Origin: CABRXV01 sp900754955
GTDB taxonomy: Bacteria > Actinomycetota > Coriobacteriia > Coriobacteriales > Eggerthellaceae
DNA: 12,770 nucleotides
Reading direction: 5' to 3'
Assembly: GCA_902475005.1 (NCBI GenBank)
Contig: CABRXV010000059.1
Location: 1-12,770 of the forward strand
Positions 6,084 to 12,770 of the stretch are shown one piece after another; position 1 is the stretch's first letter, and each line of letters starts with the position of its first letter. Position numbers and translations under genes: made by a program. Under the pieces are notes generated by a model. That model searched no databases. It worked only from the letters and a program-made list of their open reading frames with translations, and had not been told where the DNA came from.

Positions 6084-6887
6084 ATGAAGAAGAACGGATG
6101 CACCACCGTTGAGCTCGGCACTGGCGTGATGAACGTCTACGACTTCGGCACGGCGAAGCTACACGCCTATAAGACCAACGACCTCATCGACGACGAGGTG
6201 TTCGTCGTCGAGAAGAACGGCCGCGGCTTCGTCATCGAGTACCCCTGCTTCTTTGCGAACATCGAGGAGCTCACGCGCTACATCGCCGATGCCGGCATCG
6301 AGATCGAGGGCATCGTTGCGGCCTACCACATGGCAGGCGCCACGTTCCTGCCGAACGTGCCCGTCTACGCGACGGCAGAGGCCGACGCCTACGGTCACGA
6401 GGGCGGCGACAAGGCGCTCATCGACGGCTTCGCCCAGGCGTTCGACGAGGCGTTCGACGCTTCGATCCCCCAGGTCACGAACCGTATCGAGGGCGACACG
6501 CTTGAGCTCACAGGCGTTACGATGAAGATCGTGCGCAACACCGACGCCTTCGACATCGAGATTCCCGAGCTCAACGTGGTCTACACCCACATGCTCGGCC
6601 ACGACTGCCACTCCATCGTCGCCGGCGCGGGACACGCCGATGCCATCATCGCTCAGCTGAAGGGTTACCAGGATGCGGGCATCGACCTCGTGCTGACGAG
6701 CCACTACACCCCCGAGGATCAGAAGGACGTCCAGACGAAGATCGACTACCTGGAGTCGCTTAAGCAGATCGCCGCGCAGAACACCGACGCCGCCAGCTTC
6801 AAGGCTGCCGTGCAGGAGCGCTACCCCGAGTACGCGGGCGAGAACTACCTCGACATGACCACCGGTTTCTTTTTCGGAGCCGAATAG
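6084..6887 (+). CDS. Metallo-beta-lactamase-fold-like protein with degenerate metal motif
   Basis: A 267-residue protein whose order of strands and motifs fits the metallo-beta-lactamase (glyoxalase II-like) fold: VFVVEKNGRGFVIEYPCF (usual start strand), GIVAAYHMAGATFLP where the H-x-H-x-D-H motif should be, VPVYATAEADAYG, NVVYTHMLGHDCHSIV, and DLVLTSHYTPED near the end. Only His82 of the main motif remains; the second His, Asp and third His are Ala84, Ala86 and Thr87. His169, His173, Asp174, His176 and His207 might still bind a metal. Its reaction is unknown. The ATG at 6084 follows AAAGGA; an in-frame TTG at 6006 lies inside an operator and is rejected. The promoter and two Rrf2-type operators directly upstream make it the prime target of the neighbouring regulator. 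Confidence 0.7.
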   Translation: MKKNGCTTVELGTGVMNVYDFGTAKLHAYKTNDLIDDEVFVVEKNGRGFVIEYPCFFANIEELTRYIADAGIEIEGIVAAYHMAGATFLPNVPVYATAEADAYGHEGGDKALIDGFAQAFDEAFDASIPQVTNRIEGDTLELTGVTMKIVRNTDAFDIEIPELNVVYTHMLGHDCHSIVAGAGHADAIIAQLKGYQDAGIDLVLTSHYTPEDQKDVQTKIDYLESLKQIAAQNTDAASFKAAVQERYPEYAGENYLDMTTGFFFGAE

Positions 6888-6910
6888 CCACTGCTGCCAA
6901 ACGTGCAAGC

Positions 6911-6945
6911 CGGCAGGTCTCCAATGACTGGGCGGAGACCCGCCG
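6911..6945 (+). terminator. Hairpin between the MBL-fold gene and the sirtuin operon
   Basis: Arms CGGCAGGTCTCC (6911-6922) and GGAGACCCGCCG (6934-6945) pair over 12 bases with one mismatch around an 11-base loop, 23 bases after the stop at 6887. With no T-tract it may be a weak terminator or processing site, allowing some read-through into the next gene at 7053. Confidence 0.45.
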
Positions 6946-7052
6946 CAAGCGCGAATGAGCGCGCATCGTTTGAGCGCGAAAAGCAGAACGCGGAAAACAG
7001 GCAAGACGAGCAAGCAGAACACGCCGCTTGACGTGCGGAAATCGGAGACATC

Positions 7053-7787
7053 ATGGGAACAGCAGCAAACGAGATGATCGGCGCGCATGTCACCCTCGGC
7101 GAGGGCATGAATCTGGCAACCGAGCCCATCCCCGCTTCGCCCGCGCAGGTTGACGCCTTTTGGTGCCTGCGCTTTCTGCGCGCGATCCGCGACTGCGCGT
7201 TCGCAACCGTCGACGCCGACGGGATGCCCGGCGTGCGCATCGTGGACGTGATGGCGGTCGAGCCAGGCAGGCTGTTCTTTCTGGCTCCGCGCGGGAAGGC
7301 GTTCCACGGCGACCTCATGCGCACCGGCACCGCAGCTCTTGTGGGGCAAACCCCCGACCTGCGCATGTGCCGCCTCCGCGGGCGCGTCGTGCATCCCGAC
7401 GACCCTGGCGAGCAGCGCCGCCTGATCGATATGATGTTCGACCTGAACCCCTCGATGAAGGTGCTCTACCCCGGCGAGGCGCGCAGCATCTGCGATGCGT
7501 TCTACCTCGAAGAAGGCGAAGGCGAGTATTATGACCTCGGGCAACGCCCGCTGCTGCGCGTTCCTTTCGCGCTTGGCGAAACCTCGCAGCTGCTCAGCGA
7601 TTGCTTCGTCATCAAGAAAGACTGCATCGGGTGCGGGCGCTGCGTTGAAGCGTGCCCGGCAGACTGCATCGAGCCCGGCACGCCGTTCCGCATCCAGCAG
7701 GAGCACTGCCTGCGGTGCGGACGCTGCGCCGAAATCTGCCCAGCTCACGCCATCGAGAAGATGAGGAGCATCAGCTATGAACGCTAA
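7053..7787 (+). CDS. FMN split-barrel (pyridoxamine-phosphate-oxidase-like) protein fused to 2x[4Fe-4S] ferredoxin
   Basis: A 244-residue predicted cytoplasmic redox protein. Residues ~25-175 resemble the FMN-binding split barrel of the pyridoxamine 5'-phosphate oxidase superfamily (FLRAIRDCAFATVDADGMPGVRIVDVM, LFFLAPRGKAF). Residues 190-232 are a bacterial ferredoxin with two cluster motifs, CIGCGRCVEACP (Cys191/194/197/201) and CLRCGRCAEICP (Cys219/222/225/229), plus Cys205 between them. Such fusions occur in anaerobes and are presumed flavin-dependent reductases; the substrate is not known, and true PNP oxidase activity is not implied. The ATG has GGAG just upstream. The gene overlaps the sirtuin gene by 11 bases, so the two are translationally coupled and probably act together. 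Confidence 0.88.
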   Translation: MGTAANEMIGAHVTLGEGMNLATEPIPASPAQVDAFWCLRFLRAIRDCAFATVDADGMPGVRIVDVMAVEPGRLFFLAPRGKAFHGDLMRTGTAALVGQTPDLRMCRLRGRVVHPDDPGEQRRLIDMMFDLNPSMKVLYPGEARSICDAFYLEEGEGEYYDLGQRPLLRVPFALGETSQLLSDCFVIKKDCIGCGRCVEACPADCIEPGTPFRIQQEHCLRCGRCAEICPAHAIEKMRSISYER

Positions 7788-8643
7788 CATCGAACGCGCA
7801 CGCGAACTGCTTGCAGGGGCCGATCGCGTGCTCATCGGCGCGGGCGCGGGACTGTCGACCGCAGCAGGGCTCGCGTATGGCGGCAAGCGCTTTCAGCAGT
7901 ACTTCGCTCCCTTCATCGAGCGCTATGGAATGACCGACATGTACTCGGCAGGGTTCTACCCCTTCCCCACCCCTGAGGACAAGTGGGCCTATTGGTCCCA
8001 GCACATCTGGGTGAACCGGTTTGAGCCCGGCGCGACGCAGCTCTACCGCGACCTTGCGCACTGGGCGCACGGACGCGACTACTTCGTGATCACCACCAAC
8101 GTGGATGCGCAGTTCGAGCTGGCGGGATTCGATCCGCAACGCATTTTCGTCCCGCAGGGCGACTACGGGTACATACAGTGCGCACGCGCATGCCACGAGC
8201 GCATCTACCCCGTGAAAGACCTGGTCGAGAAATGGCGCACCGACCTGGGCGCGGCGCCCGACGGCACTCCGACGCGCACGCGACTGTCCGACCCCGCGCT
8301 CGTGCCGCACTGCCCCGTTTGCAGCGGACCGATGGAGACGCACCTGCGCGCCGACGGCTTCTTCGTGGAAGACGATGCCTGGCGCGCCGCGCAAGCGCGC
8401 TACCAGCGGTTCGCGGAGGAGATGCGCGATGAGCGCACCGTGCTGCTGGAGCTGGGCGTGGGTTGGAACACGCCCGTGTGGGTCCGCTATCCGTTCGAGC
8501 GCATGACGCAGCTGCTCGGTCCTGAACGCGCACCGCTCGTGCGCATGAACTACGACGCGGCAACGGCCGACACCTCGCATCTCCCCGGAGCAGTGGGGCT
8601 TGCGGGCGACATCGCCGAGCTGTGGCGTGCACTGGAGATGTAG
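7777..8643 (+). CDS. Class M sirtuin, protein ADP-ribosyltransferase (SirTM)
   Basis: A 288-residue SIR2-fold protein. Seen: NAD loop GAGAGLSTAAG (21-31), TTNVDAQF (106-113), QGDYGYIQC (127-135), zinc ligands C135-A-R-A-C139 and C179-P-V-C182, and GVGWNTPVWVRYPFE near the end. Ordinary deacetylase sirtuins have a catalytic His in the segment before the first zinc Cys; here QGDYG stands there, the mark of class M. In Staphylococcus aureus and Streptococcus pyogenes this class ADP-ribosylates lipoylated GcvH-L and is encoded beside a macrodomain eraser. The same partner follows here at 8721, but no GcvH-L or lipoate ligase gene is visible, so the substrate here is open. The ATG overlaps the end of the flavin/ferredoxin gene by 11 bases. 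Confidence 0.92.
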   Translation: MNANIERARELLAGADRVLIGAGAGLSTAAGLAYGGKRFQQYFAPFIERYGMTDMYSAGFYPFPTPEDKWAYWSQHIWVNRFEPGATQLYRDLAHWAHGRDYFVITTNVDAQFELAGFDPQRIFVPQGDYGYIQCARACHERIYPVKDLVEKWRTDLGAAPDGTPTRTRLSDPALVPHCPVCSGPMETHLRADGFFVEDDAWRAAQARYQRFAEEMRDERTVLLELGVGWNTPVWVRYPFERMTQLLGPERAPLVRMNYDAATADTSHLPGAVGLAGDIAELWRALEM

Positions 8644-8720
8644 CATGATCCCGTACCGCGCGCCCGCCGCCCTCATGTGGAACGCAGGCGGCGGAACCGC
8701 CCGAACGATCGGAGGCACCC

Positions 8721-9566
8721 ATGGACGCAGCCCGCAAGCATGATCTGCTCGTCTACCTCGTTAAACGCCTGCTGAAAGAGCGACTCGACAACGGCGGCTT
8801 CATGCCTGAGAAGTTGATGAGCCTCATACCGCCGCGCGACGGAATCGAAGGGGCACCGACCGAGCAGCTGTGGCTCGCGTTCCGTGCGCTCGTGAACGTA
8901 CGCGAGCCGTGGCCCGCCGATGCCGACCTGCTGGCGGCGCAGGACGAGCTTTTGCAGGGACTCATCGCCGAAGCGGGCGTCACCGCCGTGCGCGACACCG
9001 CCGCGTCGCCCCTCGATCCGCGCCTGCGCCTGTGGCGCGGCGACATCACCACATTGGCAGCCGACGCAATCGTCAACGCCGCCAACGACGGCATGACCGG
9101 CTGCTGGGCGCCACTGCACTACTGCATCGACAACGCGATCCACACGTTCGCAGGCATCCAGCTGCGCCTCGAGTGCGCGCGCCTCATGCGGGAGCAGGGG
9201 CATCCCGAACCCACAGGTCGCGCGAAGCTCACAGACGCCTACAACCTGCCGTCGCGCCACGTCATCCACACGGTGGGGCCCATCGCAAACGGCCGCCCCA
9301 CGCAGGAGCACCGCGTGCTTCTGGCATCGAGCTACCGCAGCTGCCTCGATGCCGCCGCGCACATGGGCGACGCCTCCATCGCCTTCTGCTGCATCAGCAC
9401 AGGCGTGTTCGGCTTCCCGCCCGACGAAGCCGCGCCGATCGCCGTGGGCACCGTGCGCGCCTGGCTCGCCGAGCGCGACGTAGCCGGCGAGCCCACACCC
9501 ACTGTGGTGTTCAACGTGTTCGACGAAGCCGATGAGGCACGCTACGCGAAGCTGCTCGAGCTGTAA
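8721..9566 (+). CDS. Zinc-type macrodomain ADP-ribosylhydrolase
   Basis: A 281-residue protein: a helical N-terminal segment (~1-95) and a macrodomain (~100-281) that binds ADP-ribose. Seen: LWRGDITTLAADAIVNAAND with Asn119 and Asn122, then GCWAPLHYCIDNAIH whose Cys128, His133 and Cys135 are the zinc ligands of Zn-macrodomains, RHVIHTVGP, and ISTGVFGFPPDEAAPIAV (the phosphate loop). This subfamily removes ADP-ribose added by class M sirtuins in Staphylococcus and Streptococcus, so it is the expected eraser for the gene upstream. GGAGG lies 5 bases before the ATG. The 77-base gap to the sirtuin gene holds no visible terminator, so the three genes likely form one operon. Confidence 0.93.
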   Translation: MDAARKHDLLVYLVKRLLKERLDNGGFMPEKLMSLIPPRDGIEGAPTEQLWLAFRALVNVREPWPADADLLAAQDELLQGLIAEAGVTAVRDTAASPLDPRLRLWRGDITTLAADAIVNAANDGMTGCWAPLHYCIDNAIHTFAGIQLRLECARLMREQGHPEPTGRAKLTDAYNLPSRHVIHTVGPIANGRPTQEHRVLLASSYRSCLDAAAHMGDASIAFCCISTGVFGFPPDEAAPIAVGTVRAWLAERDVAGEPTPTVVFNVFDEADEARYAKLLEL

Positions 9567-9572
9567 GGGAGG

Positions 9573-9621
9573 CGCGGGGCGCGTGGCGCGTGTTCGAGCC
9601 GCAAAGCCGCGGCGCCCCGCG
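9573..9621 (+). terminator. GC-rich hairpin after the macrodomain gene
   Basis: CGCGGGGCG (9573-9581) pairs with CGCCCCGCG (9613-9621) around a 31-base loop, 6 bases after the stop at 9566. No T-tract follows, so its role as terminator is only suggested by position at the end of the operon. The remaining 9622-9796 becomes AT-rich; nothing else is clear in it. Confidence 0.4.
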
Positions 9622-9796
9622 TGGCTCGAGTACGCGGGCGCGTGCGCTGCACAGACGACTTCGTGCTCCTACAGCTCACCACATATGCTTACCGGCAGTC
9701 ACGCAAACGGACGCCGATTGAACCATTTCGCCGTTATTCCCCAAACCCTGTGATAAATTCCACATGATGCAGAAACCGAGTACTATCTGAGTCAAA

Positions 9797-10681
9797 ATGA
9801 TTACATCTTCTGGAATAAAGCTAGCTGGTGCAGCATTTCCTATACCCTGGCCACTTATCGTCATCGCTGCCCTTCCCCTTTTCTTCGTATTGTTTGTGAT
9901 GCTTAAGAAGATCAGACAATACCGATCGCAGCAAAAGTATTCCGCTCAAGCGCACCAAAGATTTCAAGCAGAAAAGCTCAAAGCAAGCATAGAGCACGAC
10001 AGCCGCCGACTTGCTTACATAAAAAGACTGAATGAATACACGTCCTTCTCTGCCATTAGCAGTCACTATACTTTTACCTACAAAATATGCAGCCAACTGG
10101 ACTATGACACGTTCGACTTCGACGAGTATTTCGAAAGAACTTTGCAGCGTAATTTATCTAAAGTCTCAACACTATTGAGACTCTCCGAAGAAAACGAAGC
10201 CGAGTGGGCAAGCTATCAAGACGCTTTACTCAAAGCACCCTCGTTTCTATCGGACGAGCGCCCTAGCTCAATAGAATTGGCGCTTTGTCAAACCGCGATA
10301 CTCGCTAAGCCCAGAACCGAGTTTTCTATTGTTATCGAAGCGGAATTTACCAGCAATGGCACATCTCATAAACGCCGTCGTTCGTATAGCATGAATTTTA
10401 TTAGAACCGCTTTTCGCAACATACAAAAGAACGAGCAGAGCGGAACCGAGAGTAAACGCGCCGCCCAGCGAGAAAGGGCGAAAGTAACCCCAAAATTACG
10501 CTATGAGGTATTTAAAAGAGATGGATTTCGGTGCAAATTCTGCGGCGCCTCATCAAAAGACGGAGCGAATCTCCATGTCGATCATATAATCCCCGTATCC
10601 CGAGGTGGAAAAACAGAGCTAGCCAACCTTCAGACATTGTGCGAAACATGCAACTTAGGAAAAGGCGTCGATACACCCTAA
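9797..10681 (+). CDS. Membrane-anchored HNH endonuclease-like protein on an AT-rich island
   Basis: A 294-residue protein. One hydrophobic segment near the N-terminus (~14-36, PIPWPLIVIAALPLFFVLFV) followed by KKIRQYR suggests a single membrane anchor with the rest in the cytoplasm. Residues ~37-225 are charged, helical and unrecognised. The C-terminus (~232-290) is an HNH nuclease: KLRYEVFKRDGF, zinc Cys246/Cys249 (CKFC) and Cys282/Cys285 (CETC), and HVDHIIPVSRGG with Asp262-His263 and Asn277. The gene is far less GC-rich than its neighbours, roughly mid-40s percent by eye, and uses AGA and ATA codons rare in them, pointing to horizontal transfer. The ATG at 9797 has no good ribosome-binding site, so the exact start is uncertain. 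A role in defence or DNA processing is inference; no partner gene accompanies it. Confidence 0.83.
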   Translation: MITSSGIKLAGAAFPIPWPLIVIAALPLFFVLFVMLKKIRQYRSQQKYSAQAHQRFQAEKLKASIEHDSRRLAYIKRLNEYTSFSAISSHYTFTYKICSQLDYDTFDFDEYFERTLQRNLSKVSTLLRLSEENEAEWASYQDALLKAPSFLSDERPSSIELALCQTAILAKPRTEFSIVIEAEFTSNGTSHKRRRSYSMNFIRTAFRNIQKNEQSGTESKRAAQRERAKVTPKLRYEVFKRDGFRCKFCGASSKDGANLHVDHIIPVSRGGKTELANLQTLCETCNLGKGVDTP

Positions 10682-10737
10682 ATCAACTTTCTTTTCAAAG
10701 TCGTGGGGATTTCGCATTAGGTCAACTAGATCGCCTG

Positions 10738-10766
10738 TTCACTTAGCGTTATTAAAACCGTAAAAT
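10738..10766 (+). promoter_or_regulatory. Candidate promoter of the NCS2 permease gene
   Basis: TTCACT (10738-10743, 4/6 to consensus) is separated by 17 bases from TAAAAT (10761-10766, 5/6), about 70 bases before the permease start. The region 10682-10835 is still AT-rich like the preceding HNH gene. No purine riboswitch was recognised. Confidence 0.45.
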
Positions 10767-10835
10767 CGCCTATTGCGCTTTGCGTATTCTCGTCAAACGT
10801 TTCACTCATAAACAGCGGAAATCTTAGGAACTTAC

Positions 10836-12401
10836 ATGAACGATCACTCCACAAGCAAGACATCGTCCGCTCAGTCTGAGCACTCGCTCGAAGCCGAGCT
10901 CGCCGACTTCCACGGGAAGGTGTCGCTCGCCAAGGCGCTGCCTTACGGCATTCAGCATGTGCTCGCGATGTTCGTCGCGAACCTCGCCCCCATCGCGATC
11001 ATCTGCGCGGCGGCGGGATTCGACGAGGCGATGACCGCAAGCCTCATCCAGAACGCGATGATCGTCGCCGGCATCGGCACGTTCGTGCAGCTGTTCGCCG
11101 TATGGCGCATCGGCTCGAAGCTGCCCATCGTCATGGGCGTGAGCTTCACGTTCGTCACCGTGCTGTCGGGTGTGGCGGCCACCTACGGCTACGGCACCGT
11201 CATGGGATCGGTCATCGCTGGCGGCCTCATCCTGCTCGTGCTCGGCCTGCTGGCGAAGTACTGGCGCCGCTTCATCGGACCGATCGTTTCGGCGGTGGTG
11301 GTCACCTCGATCGGCTTCTCGCTGCTGTCCACCGGCGCCGAAACGTTCGCCGGCGGCTCGGGCGCGCCTGATTTCGCCTCGCCCGAAAACCTCTTCCTGG
11401 GCACGCTGTCGCTCGTGGCGTGCCTTTTGTTCCAAGGTCTCACCAAGGGCAGCATCAAGCAGCTGTCTGTGTTGTTCGGCCTGATCGTGGGCTATATCGT
11501 GGCGCTGTTCATGGACAAGGTGGACCTTTCCGTGTTCCAGGGATTACAGATCGCGTCGCTGCCGCAGATCATGCCCTTCACCCCCGAGTTCAACGCAGGC
11601 GCCATCATCTCCGTGACGCTGCTGTTCCTCGTGAGCGCTGCCGAGAACATCGGCGACACCGACGCCATCGCCGAGATCGGCTTCCGCCGCAGCGCGACCG
11701 AACGCGAGATCGCGGGCTCGGTGTCGGCTGACGGCTTCACGAGCGCCATCGCCGGCGTGTTCGGCTGCACGCCGCTCACTACGTTTGCGCAGAACATCGG
11801 CCTCATCGGCATGACGCACGTCATCAACCGCAAGGCGATCGCCTGCGGCGCGGGCATCCTCGTGATCGCCGGTTTCGTGCCCGCTGTGAGCGCCGTGTTC
11901 AGCTCGGTGCCCGACGCGGTGCTCGGCGGCTGCACCATCATGATGTTCGGCACCATCGTCACGAGCGGTTTCCAGATGGTGTCCAAAGCAGGCTTCACGC
12001 AGCGCAACATCACCATCGCGGCCACCTCGCTGGCCATCGGCATCGGCTTCACGCAGGTGGGCGGCATCTTCGTGGCGTTCCCCGAGATCGTGCAGAACAT
12101 CTTCGTGGACAACTCCATCGCGCTCACGTTCGTGGTGGCGCTCGTGATGAACCTGGTGCTGCCGCACGGCGACGATGAAAAGGGCATCTCCGTTGCGAAG
12201 TCGACGGAGGCGGCAGGCGACGATGCCGGCGACAGCGCAAACGGCGCGGACGGCGCGACTGGCGCGGACGGCGCGACCGACTCCGACAACCCCGCCGCTA
12301 CCGCCGCCGATAACGCGGCGGACGCAACCAGCGACGATCCAGCCAGCGAGAACACAACGGCCGAGACACCGCACGCAGAAACCCCTGCGCAGACACGATA
12401 G
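10836..12401 (+). CDS. NCS2-family nucleobase (xanthine/uracil-type) permease
   Basis: An inner-membrane symporter of 521 residues that would import a purine or uracil with a cation. It starts with ALPYGIQHVLAMFVANLAP, the family's typical first helix, and has many further membrane segments, about 14 in NCS2 proteins. The family signature is seen as TTFAQNIGLIGMT (Q-N-x-G-x4-T), with the helix-8 acidic motif at SAAENIGDTDAIAEIG. The Q-N-x-G form is usual in xanthine/urate carriers, so a purine substrate is favoured but unproven. Residues ~445-521 form an unusual soluble tail rich in Ala, Asp, Gly and Thr, including two GADGAT repeats. AGGAA lies 5 bases before the ATG. The next gene begins 31 bases after the stop, probably in the same transcript. 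Confidence 0.9.
   Translation: MNDHSTSKTSSAQSEHSLEAELADFHGKVSLAKALPYGIQHVLAMFVANLAPIAIICAAAGFDEAMTASLIQNAMIVAGIGTFVQLFAVWRIGSKLPIVMGVSFTFVTVLSGVAATYGYGTVMGSVIAGGLILLVLGLLAKYWRRFIGPIVSAVVVTSIGFSLLSTGAETFAGGSGAPDFASPENLFLGTLSLVACLLFQGLTKGSIKQLSVLFGLIVGYIVALFMDKVDLSVFQGLQIASLPQIMPFTPEFNAGAIISVTLLFLVSAAENIGDTDAIAEIGFRRSATEREIAGSVSADGFTSAIAGVFGCTPLTTFAQNIGLIGMTHVINRKAIACGAGILVIAGFVPAVSAVFSSVPDAVLGGCTIMMFGTIVTSGFQMVSKAGFTQRNITIAATSLAIGIGFTQVGGIFVAFPEIVQNIFVDNSIALTFVVALVMNLVLPHGDDEKGISVAKSTEAAGDDAGDSANGADGATGADGATDSDNPAATAADNAADATSDDPASENTTAETPHAETPAQTR
12243..12278 (+). repeat. Two tandem 18-base repeats in the permease tail
   Basis: Copies at 12243-12260 and 12261-12278 differ at one base and encode GADGAT twice, inside the disordered C-terminal tail of the permease. 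Copy number could vary between strains. Confidence 0.75.
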
Positions 12402-12432
12402 GCGCATCGAAAACAACAGAGGGGGCAAAACC

Positions 12433-12770
12433 GTGAACACCGCATATCTCGACACCTTGCCAGCCATCGCCGACACGAAAGGCCTTCAGCTCGACATGGG
12501 CGAGAAACTCGTGTTCACGGTGCCGCTGTCCATGTTCGGCACCGAGACGGACCAGTTCCTCGGCGGGACGGGATCCGTGCTGTACCTCACGAACCGCCGC
12601 ATCGCCGCCCACAACACCGTCGGGCTGTTCTCGGCCAACATCGCCACCGACGTTGCCAGCTACGAGACGGTGACGCGAGGATCCTTCGTGTTCAAGACCT
12701 CGTACACCCAGGTCAACCTCAGCACGATCCTCGCGTACGGCACCGACGGCGACTGCGGAATAAATAGGAG
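12433..12770 (+). CDS. PH-like domain protein, partial (cut by window edge)
   Basis: The 112 visible codons are open to the edge. The start is GTG at 12433 with AGAGGGGG 6 bases before it. The segment LGGTGSVLYLTNRRIAAHNT resembles the strand and L-T-N-R-R turn of bacterial PH/GRAM-type domains; VFTVPLSMFG and SYETVTRGSFVFKTS would be flanking strands. Function unknown; these domains often serve as small scaffolds at the membrane or in stress proteins. It lies 31 bases after the NCS2 permease gene and may be co-transcribed with it. The domain call is based on pattern only. Confidence 0.6.
   Translation, partial: MNTAYLDTLPAIADTKGLQLDMGEKLVFTVPLSMFGTETDQFLGGTGSVLYLTNRRIAAHNTVGLFSANIATDVASYETVTRGSFVFKTSYTQVNLSTILAYGTDGDCGINR

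Noticed and set aside
6159..7886. Long open frame of 575 codons on the minus strand
   Set aside because: It lies opposite the MBL-fold and flavin/ferredoxin genes, which carry clear motifs; no domain or ribosome-binding site is visible.
11544..12476. Minus-strand open frames opposite the permease
   Set aside because: They are antisense shadows of a clearly recognisable NCS2 membrane protein.

Overview
The window looks like a high-GC, anaerobic actinobacterial chromosome, most likely class Coriobacteriia (Eggerthella/Adlercreutzia/Gordonibacter-like). This is an inference from base composition, ferredoxin-type cysteine motifs, the PurF variant and general gene style, not from a marker gene. 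There are no tRNAs, rRNAs, CRISPR arrays or insertion sequences. A perfect ParB-type parS palindrome at 1683-1698 suggests a place on the chromosome near the replication origin.

Left part (1-3900): on the minus strand, serine O-acetyltransferase (cysE/epsC) is followed after 5 bases by the start of murB, which runs off the left edge. Upstream of cysE lies a 546-base gene-free stretch with purine-rich tandem repeats and parS. A PIN-domain (VapC-like) gene on the minus strand appears to have lost its 5' end. Divergently, on the plus strand, a PurF-like amidophosphoribosyltransferase lacks the usual N-terminal catalytic cysteine and ends at a strong hairpin terminator.

Middle part (3900-9620): a lipoprotein with a Tyr/Asp/Trp-rich repetitive C-terminal half ends at a terminator-like hairpin shared in position with a convergent Rrf2-family regulator. 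The 689-base region between the Rrf2 gene and the next plus-strand gene carries three copies of the inverted repeat TGTAA-N9-TTACA: one before the Rrf2 gene itself and two around the promoter of the plus-strand gene. Between them sits a separate element of about 247 bases with two 70-base imperfect inverted arms. The plus-strand genes then encode a degenerate metallo-beta-lactamase-fold protein, an FMN split-barrel/2x[4Fe-4S] fusion, a class M sirtuin (SirTM) and a zinc-type macrodomain protein. The sirtuin and macrodomain form a known write/erase pair for protein ADP-ribosylation. Here they are coupled by an 11-base gene overlap to a flavin/iron-sulfur protein, and no lipoylation genes are in view. 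A plausible model is a redox-controlled ADP-ribosylation module, with the Rrf2 protein sensing the signal. Control of the sirtuin part by Rrf2 is inferred only.

Right part (9620-12770): a clearly AT-richer island carries one membrane-anchored HNH nuclease-like gene with different codon use, suggestive of transfer and perhaps of a defence role. The high-GC sequence then resumes with an NCS2-family nucleobase permease that has a low-complexity acidic tail, followed closely by a partial gene with a bacterial PH-like domain.
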